Origin: an uncultured Chlorobiota bacterium
Lineage (GTDB): Bacteria; Bacteroidota; Bacteroidia; Bacteroidales; JAADGE01
DNA length: 19,010 nucleotides
Assembly (NCBI GenBank): GCA_947311125.1
Contig: CAMZKI010000214.1
Span: 1 to 19,010, forward strand
Direction of reading: 5' to 3'
The translations under genes and the position numbers were made by a program. The notes under the pieces are model-generated. The model worked only from the letters and a program-made list of their open reading frames with translations, was not told the DNA's origin and searched no databases. Shown here piece by piece: positions 1-7,617 of the stretch (the first letter of the stretch is position 1; each line of letters starts with the position of its first letter).

Positions 1-116
1 GTATTCCAACGGTTTTATTTGTTCCTGCAGACGGAAATTATAAGCAAATAATAGGGTACAGAAGCAAAGAACAGTTTGAAGAAGTAGTAAAAGCAGTTTT
101 AAAAGTTGAAAAATAA
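1..116 (+). CDS. Thioredoxin-like protein, C-terminal fragment
   Basis: Only the last 37 codons are inside the window; the reading frame is open from base 3 and stops with TAA at 114-116. The fragment begins Ile-Pro-Thr and continues as a beta strand (VLFVPADG), a second strand (YKQIIGY) and a terminal helix (SKEQFEEVVKAVLK). This order, with the cis-proline IPT followed by a strand ending in a Gly turn, is the usual C-terminal half of thioredoxin-fold proteins (thioredoxin or TlpA/DsbE type). The CXXC active site would lie upstream and cannot be checked, so a redox role is inferred. The gene converges on thiL. Confidence 0.55.
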   Translation, partial: IPTVLFVPADGNYKQIIGYRSKEQFEEVVKAVLKVEK

Positions 117-137
117 TTTAAGCAAATCTTAAAATAT

Positions 138-174
138 AAAAAAGTCGATAACTTTAAAAGTCATCGGCTTTTTT
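138..174. terminator. Hairpin terminator between convergent genes
   Basis: An inverted repeat pairs AAAAAAGTCGATAACTT with AAGTCATCGGCTTTTTT, with one G-T wobble, one A-C mismatch and a very short loop. An A-run on the left and a T-run on the right make it usable in both directions. It lies between the thioredoxin-like gene and the 3' end of thiL. Confidence 0.75.
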
Positions 175-200
175 CATTAATCAGGGGAGTATATTGTTAA

Positions 201-1226
201 TTATTTATTATGGTTCCAGCCTTGTGCCGTAATTTCAACTTCGCTGCCGTCGGAAAGAACCAGGAAATTCCCTTTTGACTGTTCTGTAATGTGTCCTATA
301 ATGCTTATATACGGATTATTTTTTATTTTTTCGTATTCGTTTTGCGAAACTGTCAATAACAGTTCGTAATCTTCTCCTCCGTTCATAGCAAAGGTTGTCG
401 GGACAATAAGAGTTTCTTCTGCTAATTTTTTTGTATTATCAGCTACGGGAATTTTTTCATCATATATTCGGCTGCCGCATTCTGATGCTTCACAAATATG
501 TAATATCTCTGAAGATAAGCCGTCTGATATATCTATCATTGATGTCGGTTTTATATTCAGTTCTTTAAGAATCTTAATTATATCTGCTCTTGCTTCGGGT
601 TTTAGTTGTCGCTCTAAAATGTAGTCGTAACCTGTCAATTCGGGCTGGATATTCGGGTTTGATTTAAAAACTTCGTGTTCTCTTTGCAAAACTTTTAAAC
701 CTGCATAGGCACCGCCTAAATCTCCGGAAACGCATATCAGGTCATTTGGCTTTGCACCGCTTCTGTAAACAATTTCTTCCTTATCTGCTTCTCCGATTGC
801 AGTTATGCTTATTATAAGTCCGGTATATGATGAGCTTGTATCTCCGCCTACTAAGTCAACATTGTATATTTTGCATGCAGATTTTATTCCTTCGTATAAC
901 TCTTCTAAAGCTTCCAGAGTAAACCTGTTTGATACGGCAATTGTTACCGTTATTTGCTTCGGAGAGGCATTCATTGCGTAAATATCGGATAAATTTACGA
1001 TAACAGCTTTATACCCGAGATGCTTTAACGGCGTATAAGATAAATCAAAATGAACACCTTCCGCCAAAATATCCGTAGTGATAACGATATGCTTGTTCTT
1101 AAAATTAAGAACTGCGGCATCATCACCTATTCCTTTTACGGTTGAGGCATTTTTTATTTCAACATTTTTTGTCAGGTGCTTTATGAGACCGAATTCACCC
1201 AATTCTGCCAAGTTTGTCATTTTCAT
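201..1226 (-). CDS. thiL: Thiamine-monophosphate kinase ThiL
   Basis: ThiL phosphorylates thiamine monophosphate to thiamine pyrophosphate with ATP, the last step of thiamine cofactor synthesis, in the cytosol. The 341 residues match the usual family length. Visible motifs are GIGDDAAV (residues 32-39) and TTDILAEGVHFD (about 50-61), the Asp-rich Mg/ATP-binding part of the AIR-synthase-like N domain. Further along come VGGDTSSS (about 126-133), ISDGLSSE (about 233-240) and GGEDYELL (about 284-291), with the family's terminal aromatic GW near the end. Two in-frame ATGs (at 1226 and 1220) could start it, and nothing decides between them. No other thiamine gene is next to it, and no THI-box leader is visible upstream. 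The gene stands alone, divergent from the SPOR operon. Confidence 0.95.
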   Translation of the reverse strand: MKMTNLAELGEFGLIKHLTKNVEIKNASTVKGIGDDAAVLNFKNKHIVITTDILAEGVHFDLSYTPLKHLGYKAVIVNLSDIYAMNASPKQITVTIAVSNRFTLEALEELYEGIKSACKIYNVDLVGGDTSSSYTGLIISITAIGEADKEEIVYRSGAKPNDLICVSGDLGGAYAGLKVLQREHEVFKSNPNIQPELTGYDYILERQLKPEARADIIKILKELNIKPTSMIDISDGLSSEILHICEASECGSRIYDEKIPVADNTKKLAEETLIVPTTFAMNGGEDYELLLTVSQNEYEKIKNNPYISIIGHITEQSKGNFLVLSDGSEVEITAQGWNHNK

Positions 1227-1325
1227 ATTTACTTTAAATTCGGATACAAAGATGCTGAAAATATTTTCATTTTAACTAAATTGCCGTAATTTACCGGTGT
1301 ATTTCTTCATAAATAAATATTTTAT

Positions 1326-1333
1326 TACTTTTG
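1326..1333 (+). promoter_or_regulatory. Bacteroidota-type -7 box for the SPOR operon
   Basis: TACTTTTG fits the Bacteroidota -7 consensus TAnnTTTG and lies 39 bases before the ATG at 1373. A -33 TTTG is not cleanly present; the nearest match is TTTC at 1302-1305 with a 20-base spacer. Confidence 0.5.
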
Positions 1334-1372
1334 GCGTTATAAACAGGAACAGTTTTATATTAACCGTTTATA

Positions 1373-1834
1373 ATGAAAAGCACTTTTATAATATTTATTT
1401 TTTTATTTTTTTATGCCGAAATTTTCTCACAAGCAGAAACTTTCAAAATAGAAGATTCGGGTATTACGCCTGCCGACAGAAATTATAACGACGGAACGGT
1501 AATGATAACCCAGGATATCCGTCTTCGGAAAATCGTAAAACGACATATTGAAGTTAATAACAATAAATTTGACGGCTGGAGAGTTCAGATTTATTTTGGT
1601 TCAGGACAAAAAGCCATGGCTGAGGCTCAAAATGCAAAAAAGAAATTTCTTATTCGTTACGGAAACAAAAACGGAGCTTACATAGTTTACGACTCGCCGT
1701 TTTTCAAAGTGCGTGTAGGCGATTTCAGAACCAAAGCTGAAGCTATGTATTTTAAAACACAAATAGAAAAAACATTTCCGCAGTCGTGGGTAATTAAGGA
1801 CAAGGTTTTTTATCCGATTGAAAGAACCGAATAA
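1373..1834 (+). CDS. Secreted SPOR-domain protein
   Basis: This 153-residue protein starts with a hydrophobic signal peptide (about residues 1-20, ending FSQ/AE), so it is exported. Residues about 68-150 look like a SPOR domain: WRVQIYFGSG, then a helix rich in Ala/Lys (KAMAEAQNAKKKF), then PFFKVRVGDFRTKAEAMYF and a second helix. SPOR domains bind septal peptidoglycan stripped of stem peptides, so the protein probably sits at the cell wall near division sites; this is inference from the family. The ATG at 1373 is 39 bases after a TAnnTTTG box. The next gene starts 15 bases after the stop, which suggests one transcript. There is no transmembrane anchor beyond the signal, unlike FtsN or DedD. 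Confidence 0.82.
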   Translation: MKSTFIIFIFLFFYAEIFSQAETFKIEDSGITPADRNYNDGTVMITQDIRLRKIVKRHIEVNNNKFDGWRVQIYFGSGQKAMAEAQNAKKKFLIRYGNKNGAYIVYDSPFFKVRVGDFRTKAEAMYFKTQIEKTFPQSWVIKDKVFYPIERTE

Positions 1835-1849
1835 AATTATCTGAAAATT

Positions 1850-2602
1850 ATGAAAAAAGTCCTGATTTTTTTAACTTTTATTTCTTTTACTTTCGGAACA
1901 TTTTCTCAAATTGTTAATATTGAAAAAAAACGTAAAAATATTAAAGGTTTTCAGGCTGCAATAGGTCTTGATTTTAATATTAAAGATAACGGAAAGCAGA
2001 TTATTGAACTTAAAAACTCTGCCGACATACAATATTCATACAAAGCTCATACTTTAATTTTTTTAAACAACATAAAACTCTTGAATATAGATAAAGGCTC
2101 GTTTGTAAATAACGGCTTTCAGCACTTACGGTATAACTATACCGTAAAGGATTCAAGTTTTCTTACTTTAGAAGCTTTTGGGCAGTATCAGTATAATGAA
2201 CAAAAATTATTGACCAAAAGGGTGCTGGCAGGCGGAGGTCCGAGAATTGCCGTATCTCGCAAAAAAAACTTCTCGTTTTATTTTGCACCTTTGGCAATGT
2301 TTGAACACGAATTATTGTCTGACAGTTTGAATACCGAAACAAAATATGTGCGGCTTGATTCTTATACGAATTTATATTTTAATATCAGTGATTTTGTCAG
2401 ATTTAATCATATACTTTATTATCAGCCTCGGTTTGCGGATTTTGCGGATTACAGAATTTCAACCGAAGCCGGTTTGAACTTTAACATAAGTAAAAATCTT
2501 GCATACAAAGTCAGTTTTGCTTTTGATTACGATAACCAGCCTCCCGAGAACGTGCAGAATGTTTTTTGGTATTTTAACAATAAACTTATTTTAAAATTGT
2601 AA
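1850..2602 (+). CDS. DUF481-like outer-membrane beta-barrel protein
   Basis: The 250-residue product has a signal peptide (MKKVLIFLTFISFTFGTFSQ). It continues as alternating amphipathic strands with aromatic residues throughout, ending in KLILKL. The central part, with a string of strands followed by YQYNEQKLLTKRVLAGGGPRI (residues about 117-137), resembles the DUF481 family (YdiY-type outer-membrane proteins), where an RxLxGxGxR-like turn is typical. Function within that family is unknown; an outer-membrane location is likely. It is cotranscribed with the SPOR gene upstream and followed by a strong hairpin terminator. The family assignment is from pattern memory, without a profile search. 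Confidence 0.7.
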   Translation: MKKVLIFLTFISFTFGTFSQIVNIEKKRKNIKGFQAAIGLDFNIKDNGKQIIELKNSADIQYSYKAHTLIFLNNIKLLNIDKGSFVNNGFQHLRYNYTVKDSSFLTLEAFGQYQYNEQKLLTKRVLAGGGPRIAVSRKKNFSFYFAPLAMFEHELLSDSLNTETKYVRLDSYTNLYFNISDFVRFNHILYYQPRFADFADYRISTEAGLNFNISKNLAYKVSFAFDYDNQPPENVQNVFWYFNNKLILKL

Positions 2603-2675
2603 ATTTTGTTCCGCAAGCCTTGTATGGGACCGTATTCTTTGATAATTTTCAGGGTTTTGGCATAACTAAAATTAA

Positions 2676-2721
2676 AAATACTCCGAAATTCAGACATCTT
2701 ATACCGATTTTCGGAGTATTT
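2676..2721. terminator. Bidirectional hairpin terminator
   Basis: A perfect 13-bp inverted repeat (AAATACTCCGAAA with TTTCGGAGTATTT, loop 20 bases) lies between the convergent DUF481-like and DUF4465 genes. It has A-rich and T-rich flanks on the two sides. Confidence 0.8.
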
Positions 2722-2762
2722 CTTTAAAAAGCAAAATTGCCTGTTTCACACAAGCTTTATAT

Positions 2763-3722
2763 TTACCGAGATGTTTTAATTATTTTCTTTGTTAAGGTTG
2801 TGTTATTATTTAGAACGGTTATAAAGTAAATTCCGTCACTTTTGTCAGATAAATTAATTTTTTCAGTTTCGCTGCAATTATTTTTTGAAAAAATGATTTT
2901 TCCGGAAATATCGGAAACGGTTATATCTGAATTAAGAACATTCGTAATATTTACAATGTTTTTTGCCGGATTAGGATAAACGGAAACTATTTCATTATCA
3001 ACATTTTTTACGGACACGGCATCAGAATATGTCAAGTTATCCATACAGAAATAATACGGAGTCCAGGTATCAAGGGCAGAAAGAGAGAATTTTAAGCCTT
3101 TTACGTTTCCTAAATCTGATAAATTAACATTTGTCCAGTTATCAATAATATATGAGTTTCCGTTTGTAAAATCGGCAAGGTAAAAATCAACAGTTCCTGT
3201 ATAGCTTCCGCTGTCTGATATTCCTGTTATTGAAAGTTTAAAGTAATCGTTGGCTTCATAGGTTCCCGAACCGCTTCCGTCGCTTCCGTTCATATAATGA
3301 TAAGCCCAAACCGAATTTGTAATTTTAACGGAGTCAATGTGAACGAGGTTATCAAACATAACGGAATCTCCTGCAAAGGTATATGCAATGACATAGTTAG
3401 ATGAGGCACTTGCTCCGCCTGCCGGGTTTGCATAAGCCGAGTAATTTGTCCAATCGGCAGTTGTTAAATCAGTTTGGACAGAGTATGCAAACGCACTCCA
3501 ATAATCATATGTTCCTGTATTTGTGTAGTTTACGTAAAAGCTTGCTCCGTTCTCGGAGTAAGTAAAAGTTTCTTGGTTTCCGCTGCCGGAATAGTCGGCT
3601 GAACCGTTATAATACCCGTCGGCAGGGACAGTAAGACTTTCAAAATCAACAATTGTTTGTGCGTTAAGAGCAAATGAAAAAATTGCGATTAACACCGATG
3701 TTAAGAATAAATTTTTTTTCAT
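2763..3722 (-). CDS. DUF4465 protein with type IX secretion sorting domain, under B12 riboswitch
   Basis: The 319-residue protein has three parts. A Sec signal peptide covers residues 1-21 (ending LNAQ). An all-beta domain of DUF4465 type follows (about 23-235), with the family-like opening VDFESLTVPADGYYNGS and aromatic, Gly/Ser-rich strands. A C-terminal type A Por sorting domain covers about 247-319 (VSVYPNPAKNIVNI, then SGKIIF, then GIYFITVL and a final KKIIKTSR). The protein should therefore cross the outer membrane by the type IX system and stay on the surface or be released. It is the only gene downstream of a cobalamin riboswitch on its strand. As I recall, DUF4465 proteins occur in Bacteroides B12-uptake loci and one group (BtuH) binds B12, but those are lipoproteins. 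A surface corrinoid-binding role here is an inference. Confidence 0.85.
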   Translation of the reverse strand: MKKNLFLTSVLIAIFSFALNAQTIVDFESLTVPADGYYNGSADYSGSGNQETFTYSENGASFYVNYTNTGTYDYWSAFAYSVQTDLTTADWTNYSAYANPAGGASASSNYVIAYTFAGDSVMFDNLVHIDSVKITNSVWAYHYMNGSDGSGSGTYEANDYFKLSITGISDSGSYTGTVDFYLADFTNGNSYIIDNWTNVNLSDLGNVKGLKFSLSALDTWTPYYFCMDNLTYSDAVSVKNVDNEIVSVYPNPAKNIVNITNVLNSDITVSDISGKIIFSKNNCSETEKINLSDKSDGIYFITVLNNNTTLTKKIIKTSR

Positions 3723-3813
3723 AACAATTAAAATTTAAAAAATTAATAAATAAAAACAACGACATTAATCCGAACAAAAGGGAATAAGAGAAAGGGAATG
3801 AGCATAAATGTCC

Positions 3814-3847
3814 ATCCTTAAAGCTTTTTTTCCCGAAAGCTTCGGAT
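3814..3847 (-). other. Hairpin just after the riboswitch, possible expression platform
   Basis: On the minus strand, eight bases past the aptamer P1, ATCC pairs with GGAT and AAGCTTT with AAAGCTT, giving a two-part stem. A competing smaller hairpin, CCGAA-GCT-TTCGG, lies in the same place. No T-run follows on the minus strand, so a classical intrinsic terminator is unlikely. Either stem could still take part in switching. Confidence 0.35.
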
Positions 3848-3854
3848 AATAAAA

Positions 3855-4034
3855 CGAATCCGGCAGGTCTTCTGACTTACTCCTAATTTTTGAACGCCTT
3901 CCCGAACGTCTGCCGACGCACAGTGGCAAAAGAATGTTCAAAACACAGAAGCTTACAGCAGCGGGCACTGTTGCCGATTTTCACGGCATTCCCTTTTAAA
4001 TATCTGATTGAAAAAATCAGATATACCTGATTCG
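3855..4034 (-). ncRNA. Cobalamin (adenosylcobalamin-type) riboswitch
   Basis: Read on the minus strand, this 180-base leader carries the conserved blocks of the cobalamin aptamer in order. P1 closes exactly (CGAATC at 4034-4029 with GATTCG at 3860-3855). Then come CAGGT in the left P2 arm, an AT-rich variable arm, and GGGAATGCCGTGAAAATCGGC (21 bases, 3993-3973; core GTGAAAATC). It continues with GTGCCCGC followed by TGTAAGC, the GCCACTG block (3927-3921), CGGGAAGGC and the 3' block AAGTCAGAAGACCTGCC. The element lies between its own promoter and the DUF4465 gene 132 bases downstream, so that gene should be repressed when corrinoid is plentiful. Apparent short reading frames in this stretch are not genes. 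Confidence 0.95.
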
Positions 4035-4038
4035 AGAG

Positions 4039-4069
4039 CAAAAGTAAAACAATAAAATTATCAGGCAAA
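4039..4069 (-). promoter_or_regulatory. Promoter of the B12 riboswitch transcript (TTTG-N19-TACTTTTG)
   Basis: On the minus strand, TTTG (4069-4066) is followed after 19 bases by TACTTTTG (4046-4039), a full match to the Bacteroidota -33/-7 pattern. The expected start point is within a few bases of P1 of the aptamer at 4034. Confidence 0.8.
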
Positions 4070-4106
4070 TAAATACACTGTTTTATAAAACAATTGTTCG
4101 GGTATT

Positions 4107-7100
4107 TCAAAAAAATGCTCTTATGCTTATACCTCCGGTGTGTATTATTTTATTTGAGTTTGTTTTTCGACCGGAATAATTTAGTTCTAACTGTAATGAA
4201 TTTGAAAGTTTTTTTAACCATCTTATGTTCCATAAATAATTTTTTCCGTTCTGTAAACCTTCAAGAATTTCATAAGAAATCGAAGTGTTGTCGTTGCCGG
4301 AATATGCTATATTTATAAAATTAAAATTGATTTGCAGGCTGCCTTTATTTATACCGGAAAGCCTGTATTCGCCGCCTATTGTATATGAAAAAAGATTTTC
4401 TTCTCCTAAAATATTTTTCTTGTTTTTAATTACGAGTTCTGTTTTAAAATTATTTTTGTTGCCGATTTTATAATTGGCGGAAATTTTATTTACGGAATAT
4501 TTTATCAGATAGTTATTTTCGGTAAAAAATTCTGAATCGTAGTTTTTATTTCCTGTTTTAAAATCAGCAGTAAAAATGAAGTTTTTAACTTTTTTATAAA
4601 GTTCTGCCGTATGAAAGGTGTTATTTCGACTCTCAATGCCGTTTATCAATAAGTTTTTTGTTTCGGAATTTATAAACGTATAACTTGTCTTAAGCTGATA
4701 TTCGGGCAAATTAAAAGAAAGTCTGTTTTTAAGATTCTTATTAAAGCTTATTAACGATGAATCTGCAGCATTGAGGCTAAAGTAATTTGCCTTGTCGTTT
4801 ATTTTTCTGTTCAGCCTGTAAGTTAAACGGTTTGAAAAAAAAGATGCAAATTTCTTAATGCCTTTTTCGGAGTTCCAAATACGTTTAGGCTGCAAGTTGA
4901 ATGTTTGAAAAACAGACTGATTGTAAACTGTTCTGTATTCTGTTGACGGCAATGCCGCTCTGATGTAATTTGCTTCGTCTTCAAAAGTTGCTTTTACAAA
5001 TTCATTTAATTCTTTAATTTTATTTCCGTTAAAATCTTTCCATGCAAAAATTCCCTGACCGGGCGGCACTTCAAAATATGTAAATTCGGTTACGGCTTCC
5101 CTGCCGCTTGAATGTTCCGTAAAGTTTGAACCCGAAACAGCCCCTTTAAATATGTTAAATGAATATTCAAATTTGCCGGAAAGTGTATTTTCGGAAGGAA
5201 TGCTTTGCAAAATACTGTCTTTAACGTATAATTTTCTGAAATTAAGAACAGTTTTTATCTTTTGATGTTTTAAACTTATGAAATTGGCATTAAACTTAAA
5301 ATTATGTGCTGCGGAAGCGTAGTGTAATCTGTTTTCAAAAGGCAAAAAATCTTCTCTGTTCGTATAGCTTAATAAAAGAGTATTTTTTGATTTGTCTGAG
5401 CTTTTAAGATATGTTTCAATTTCGTTAAAACGAAAAGATGCCGGATTGATTTTATTATCGTCTTTATCGAAAAACAGGTTTTTTTCGCCCGAATTAATAA
5501 TTCCTGCCTTAAATTTTTTAATCCCGGTTTCTATATGTCCTTTGTATCTTATAAATTCAGAATTATTTGCGGTATCTGTTGTCGTTAAACGATTTGCCGT
5601 TATGTCGGCTTTAAAATGTTTTTTGCTGATATTTATTAAAAAACTATTCTTATTACCGGAGTAAACTCCTGTTTTTTGCAAAAAATCTGAAGAGGCTCCG
5701 AATTTTCCGGTGCTTTTATCAAAAAAAATAAGCTGTAAGCCGGCAATATGTTCGTTGTACGTTTCAGGAATGAACAAATTCCAGTCTCTGCTGAATTCAG
5801 GCGAACGATACGGCTCAAAAGCTTCAAAATTTTTGTTTATAAAACCGTAGCTTCCTTTTAGTTTCAAATATTTAAAGGTTGTGTCCCTGTTAAGAATGTT
5901 TTTTTCTACGCCTCCTCTTACGGCATATCCTAAATTATCATCATCTCCTTTTCCGGAAAATGTATTCAGGTCATTATTTGTTAAAGCAGTTTCAAAATAA
6001 TAATCTGTCGTTTCGTTAATTTTGCCGGATGCCCCGATATTTATCATTTGTTTTTTTTTAGGGCTTATCAATAATTTAACCGGTTCGTATTCGCCTTGCA
6101 GAATACCGTTTTCGGGTGATACCCATTTAAAAACTCTGCCGTTTGCTCCGTTTTTTTCGCGAATATAATTGCCTCTGTTTGTTCCGATAAATGAAAAATT
6201 TACTCTGTATTTTGCGTTTAAACTATCAGTTGAGTAAACATAAACATCTCGAAATACAACACCCTGAACGGTAGTATCCGTTTTGCGGTAAAGTATTTCG
6301 TCTCGGTTAAAAGTATCGGTAAAAGTTACGTTTTCAATGAAAGCATCATTAATATTGTCTCCTAAGTTGTAGAATATTAATTTTTGTTCATCGCTTAAGT
6401 CTTGCCTGAGGTTTTGATTTTTTGCGTCCTGTTCGGAAATTATGTTTACAAAAAAATCTGAGTTTTTTGTTTTAATATTTAACCCGCCGCCGTAATTGAA
6501 ACGAGCATAACTCATCTCCGAATATTCAAACTCTGCAATTATTCTGGTATCTTTTGTTATGATTTTACCGGAAGTAAATGTAAGTTCGCCTGAATTATAA
6601 TTGATTATATAATCATTTTCATTACCTCTTTTGAGTAAAATACCGTCAGCATATATTTTTTCACTGCCTGAGAGAATTACAATATACAATTCGCCGTTTT
6701 TTCCGGTAAGACGATACGGTCCTTGATTTCCTTCCGTTCCGTTAAATTTCATCCTGTTAAACTTTCCTTTTGAAACTGACGCATATATTTTTGCATCTGT
6801 TTTTATTTCAGAATTTTCAAAATGCGTTTCAAAGCCGGACCCTTTTACTTTTTTTTGAAATTTCATAAAGTAACCGTTTCCGGGCTTCGTAACAAAATCG
6901 CCTGCTGTTAAAATACTTTTATCAGTTATAAGGCGAATATAAACATTGTCAAACTCTCTCAAATTTTGCGAGCTACCGTCTGCTTGTACAGGTATGTTAC
7001 TGTCAGAAATATTAGCCTGTATTTCCGTTTCCGAATTTATTTTTCCGGAGAGTTGAAGATTAAAGTCGGAGGTCAAACCTGCATTTTGATTATTTCCGAT

Positions 7101-7541
7101 ATTTATTCCGCGGGAAATACTGCCTGATTTTTTCAGGTTTGAGAAATTGCCGGTTTTCAAACTTCTGTTATATTCTTTTTTACTTATATATTTCCTTTTT
7201 ATGCTACCGGAAGCTGTATCTTTTTTTTTGTGATAAACCGCTTGTGAGAAATTATAGGGAAAAGTCCTGTATGAGATTGCACACACTTTATTCTTTAACT
7301 CGGAAAAAATTACCGGCTTAAGAATAATTAATGCCGCAGAATTATCAACAAAATAATTGTCTTGTGGTATAACGGAATCGGTGTAAGAAAGTATAAAACT
7401 TCCGGGAACTACGCTCAAACTGTCAAAATTTATACTGTCATTTTTGATAACAATACTTTTTTTAACAATATTACTTAAATTTTGTCCGATTCCGACAAAA
7501 TTTAACACTGTGAAAGATATGGTAATAATAAAATTTTTCAA
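4107..7541 (-). CDS. Large outer-membrane beta-barrel surface protein, function unknown
   Basis: The 1144-residue protein has a signal peptide (about 1-19) and ends in a beta signal with terminal phenylalanines (ISIRAFF). In between is almost all alternating strand pattern, fitting an outer-membrane barrel with a periplasmic or surface N part. Residues about 138-200 contain SRGINIGNNQNAGLTSDFNLQLSGKI and DSNIPVQADGSSQNLREFDNVYIRL (written here as separate blocks). Near 285-345 come a GPYRLTG segment, YADGILLKRG, YNSGELTF and DTRIIAEFEYS. I know these blocks from uncharacterised Bacteroidota surface proteins, and they are loosely similar to SprA. Around 834-846 is an EF-hand-like DFNGNKIKELNEF. 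It is not a classic TonB receptor: no plug motif or TonB box is visible. The gene stands alone, divergent from the polysaccharide genes. Confidence 0.7.
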   Translation of the reverse strand: MKNFIITISFTVLNFVGIGQNLSNIVKKSIVIKNDSINFDSLSVVPGSFILSYTDSVIPQDNYFVDNSAALIILKPVIFSELKNKVCAISYRTFPYNFSQAVYHKKKDTASGSIKRKYISKKEYNRSLKTGNFSNLKKSGSISRGINIGNNQNAGLTSDFNLQLSGKINSETEIQANISDSNIPVQADGSSQNLREFDNVYIRLITDKSILTAGDFVTKPGNGYFMKFQKKVKGSGFETHFENSEIKTDAKIYASVSKGKFNRMKFNGTEGNQGPYRLTGKNGELYIVILSGSEKIYADGILLKRGNENDYIINYNSGELTFTSGKIITKDTRIIAEFEYSEMSYARFNYGGGLNIKTKNSDFFVNIISEQDAKNQNLRQDLSDEQKLIFYNLGDNINDAFIENVTFTDTFNRDEILYRKTDTTVQGVVFRDVYVYSTDSLNAKYRVNFSFIGTNRGNYIREKNGANGRVFKWVSPENGILQGEYEPVKLLISPKKKQMINIGASGKINETTDYYFETALTNNDLNTFSGKGDDDNLGYAVRGGVEKNILNRDTTFKYLKLKGSYGFINKNFEAFEPYRSPEFSRDWNLFIPETYNEHIAGLQLIFFDKSTGKFGASSDFLQKTGVYSGNKNSFLINISKKHFKADITANRLTTTDTANNSEFIRYKGHIETGIKKFKAGIINSGEKNLFFDKDDNKINPASFRFNEIETYLKSSDKSKNTLLLSYTNREDFLPFENRLHYASAAHNFKFNANFISLKHQKIKTVLNFRKLYVKDSILQSIPSENTLSGKFEYSFNIFKGAVSGSNFTEHSSGREAVTEFTYFEVPPGQGIFAWKDFNGNKIKELNEFVKATFEDEANYIRAALPSTEYRTVYNQSVFQTFNLQPKRIWNSEKGIKKFASFFSNRLTYRLNRKINDKANYFSLNAADSSLISFNKNLKNRLSFNLPEYQLKTSYTFINSETKNLLINGIESRNNTFHTAELYKKVKNFIFTADFKTGNKNYDSEFFTENNYLIKYSVNKISANYKIGNKNNFKTELVIKNKKNILGEENLFSYTIGGEYRLSGINKGSLQINFNFINIAYSGNDNTSISYEILEGLQNGKNYLWNIRWLKKLSNSLQLELNYSGRKTNSNKIIHTGGISIRAFF

Positions 7542-7603
7542 GAAATTAAATTAAGAATAAAAACCCGGTATGCAAAAAACGAAAATATTTATAAAATAAT
7601 TAC

Positions 7604-7611
7604 TAATATTG
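7604..7611 (+). promoter_or_regulatory. Possible -7 box for the polysaccharide operon
   Basis: TAATATTG differs by one base from TAnnTTTG and lies seven bases before the ATG at 7618. If used, it would give an almost leaderless message. No matching -33 box is visible, so the call is weak. Confidence 0.25.
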
Positions 7612-7617
7612 CGACAA

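Noticed and set aside
1227..1325. THI-box (TPP) riboswitch before thiL
   Set aside because: The thiL upstream region on the minus strand lacks the CTGAGA and related TPP aptamer blocks.
3765..4110. Two overlapping reading frames of 67 and 75 codons on the minus strand
   Set aside because: They lie inside the cobalamin riboswitch and its downstream leader; their sequence is explained by conserved RNA blocks, and the peptides look random.
5392..5827. Reading frames opposite or out of frame within the large outer-membrane protein gene, and similar ones within dnaG and metK
   Set aside because: They have no recognisable domains and unnatural composition, and are fully covered by well-supported genes.
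7609..7617. TTG start giving three extra residues to the GT4 protein
   Set aside because: The ATG at 7618 starts a normal Rossmann strand; the extra residues add nothing.
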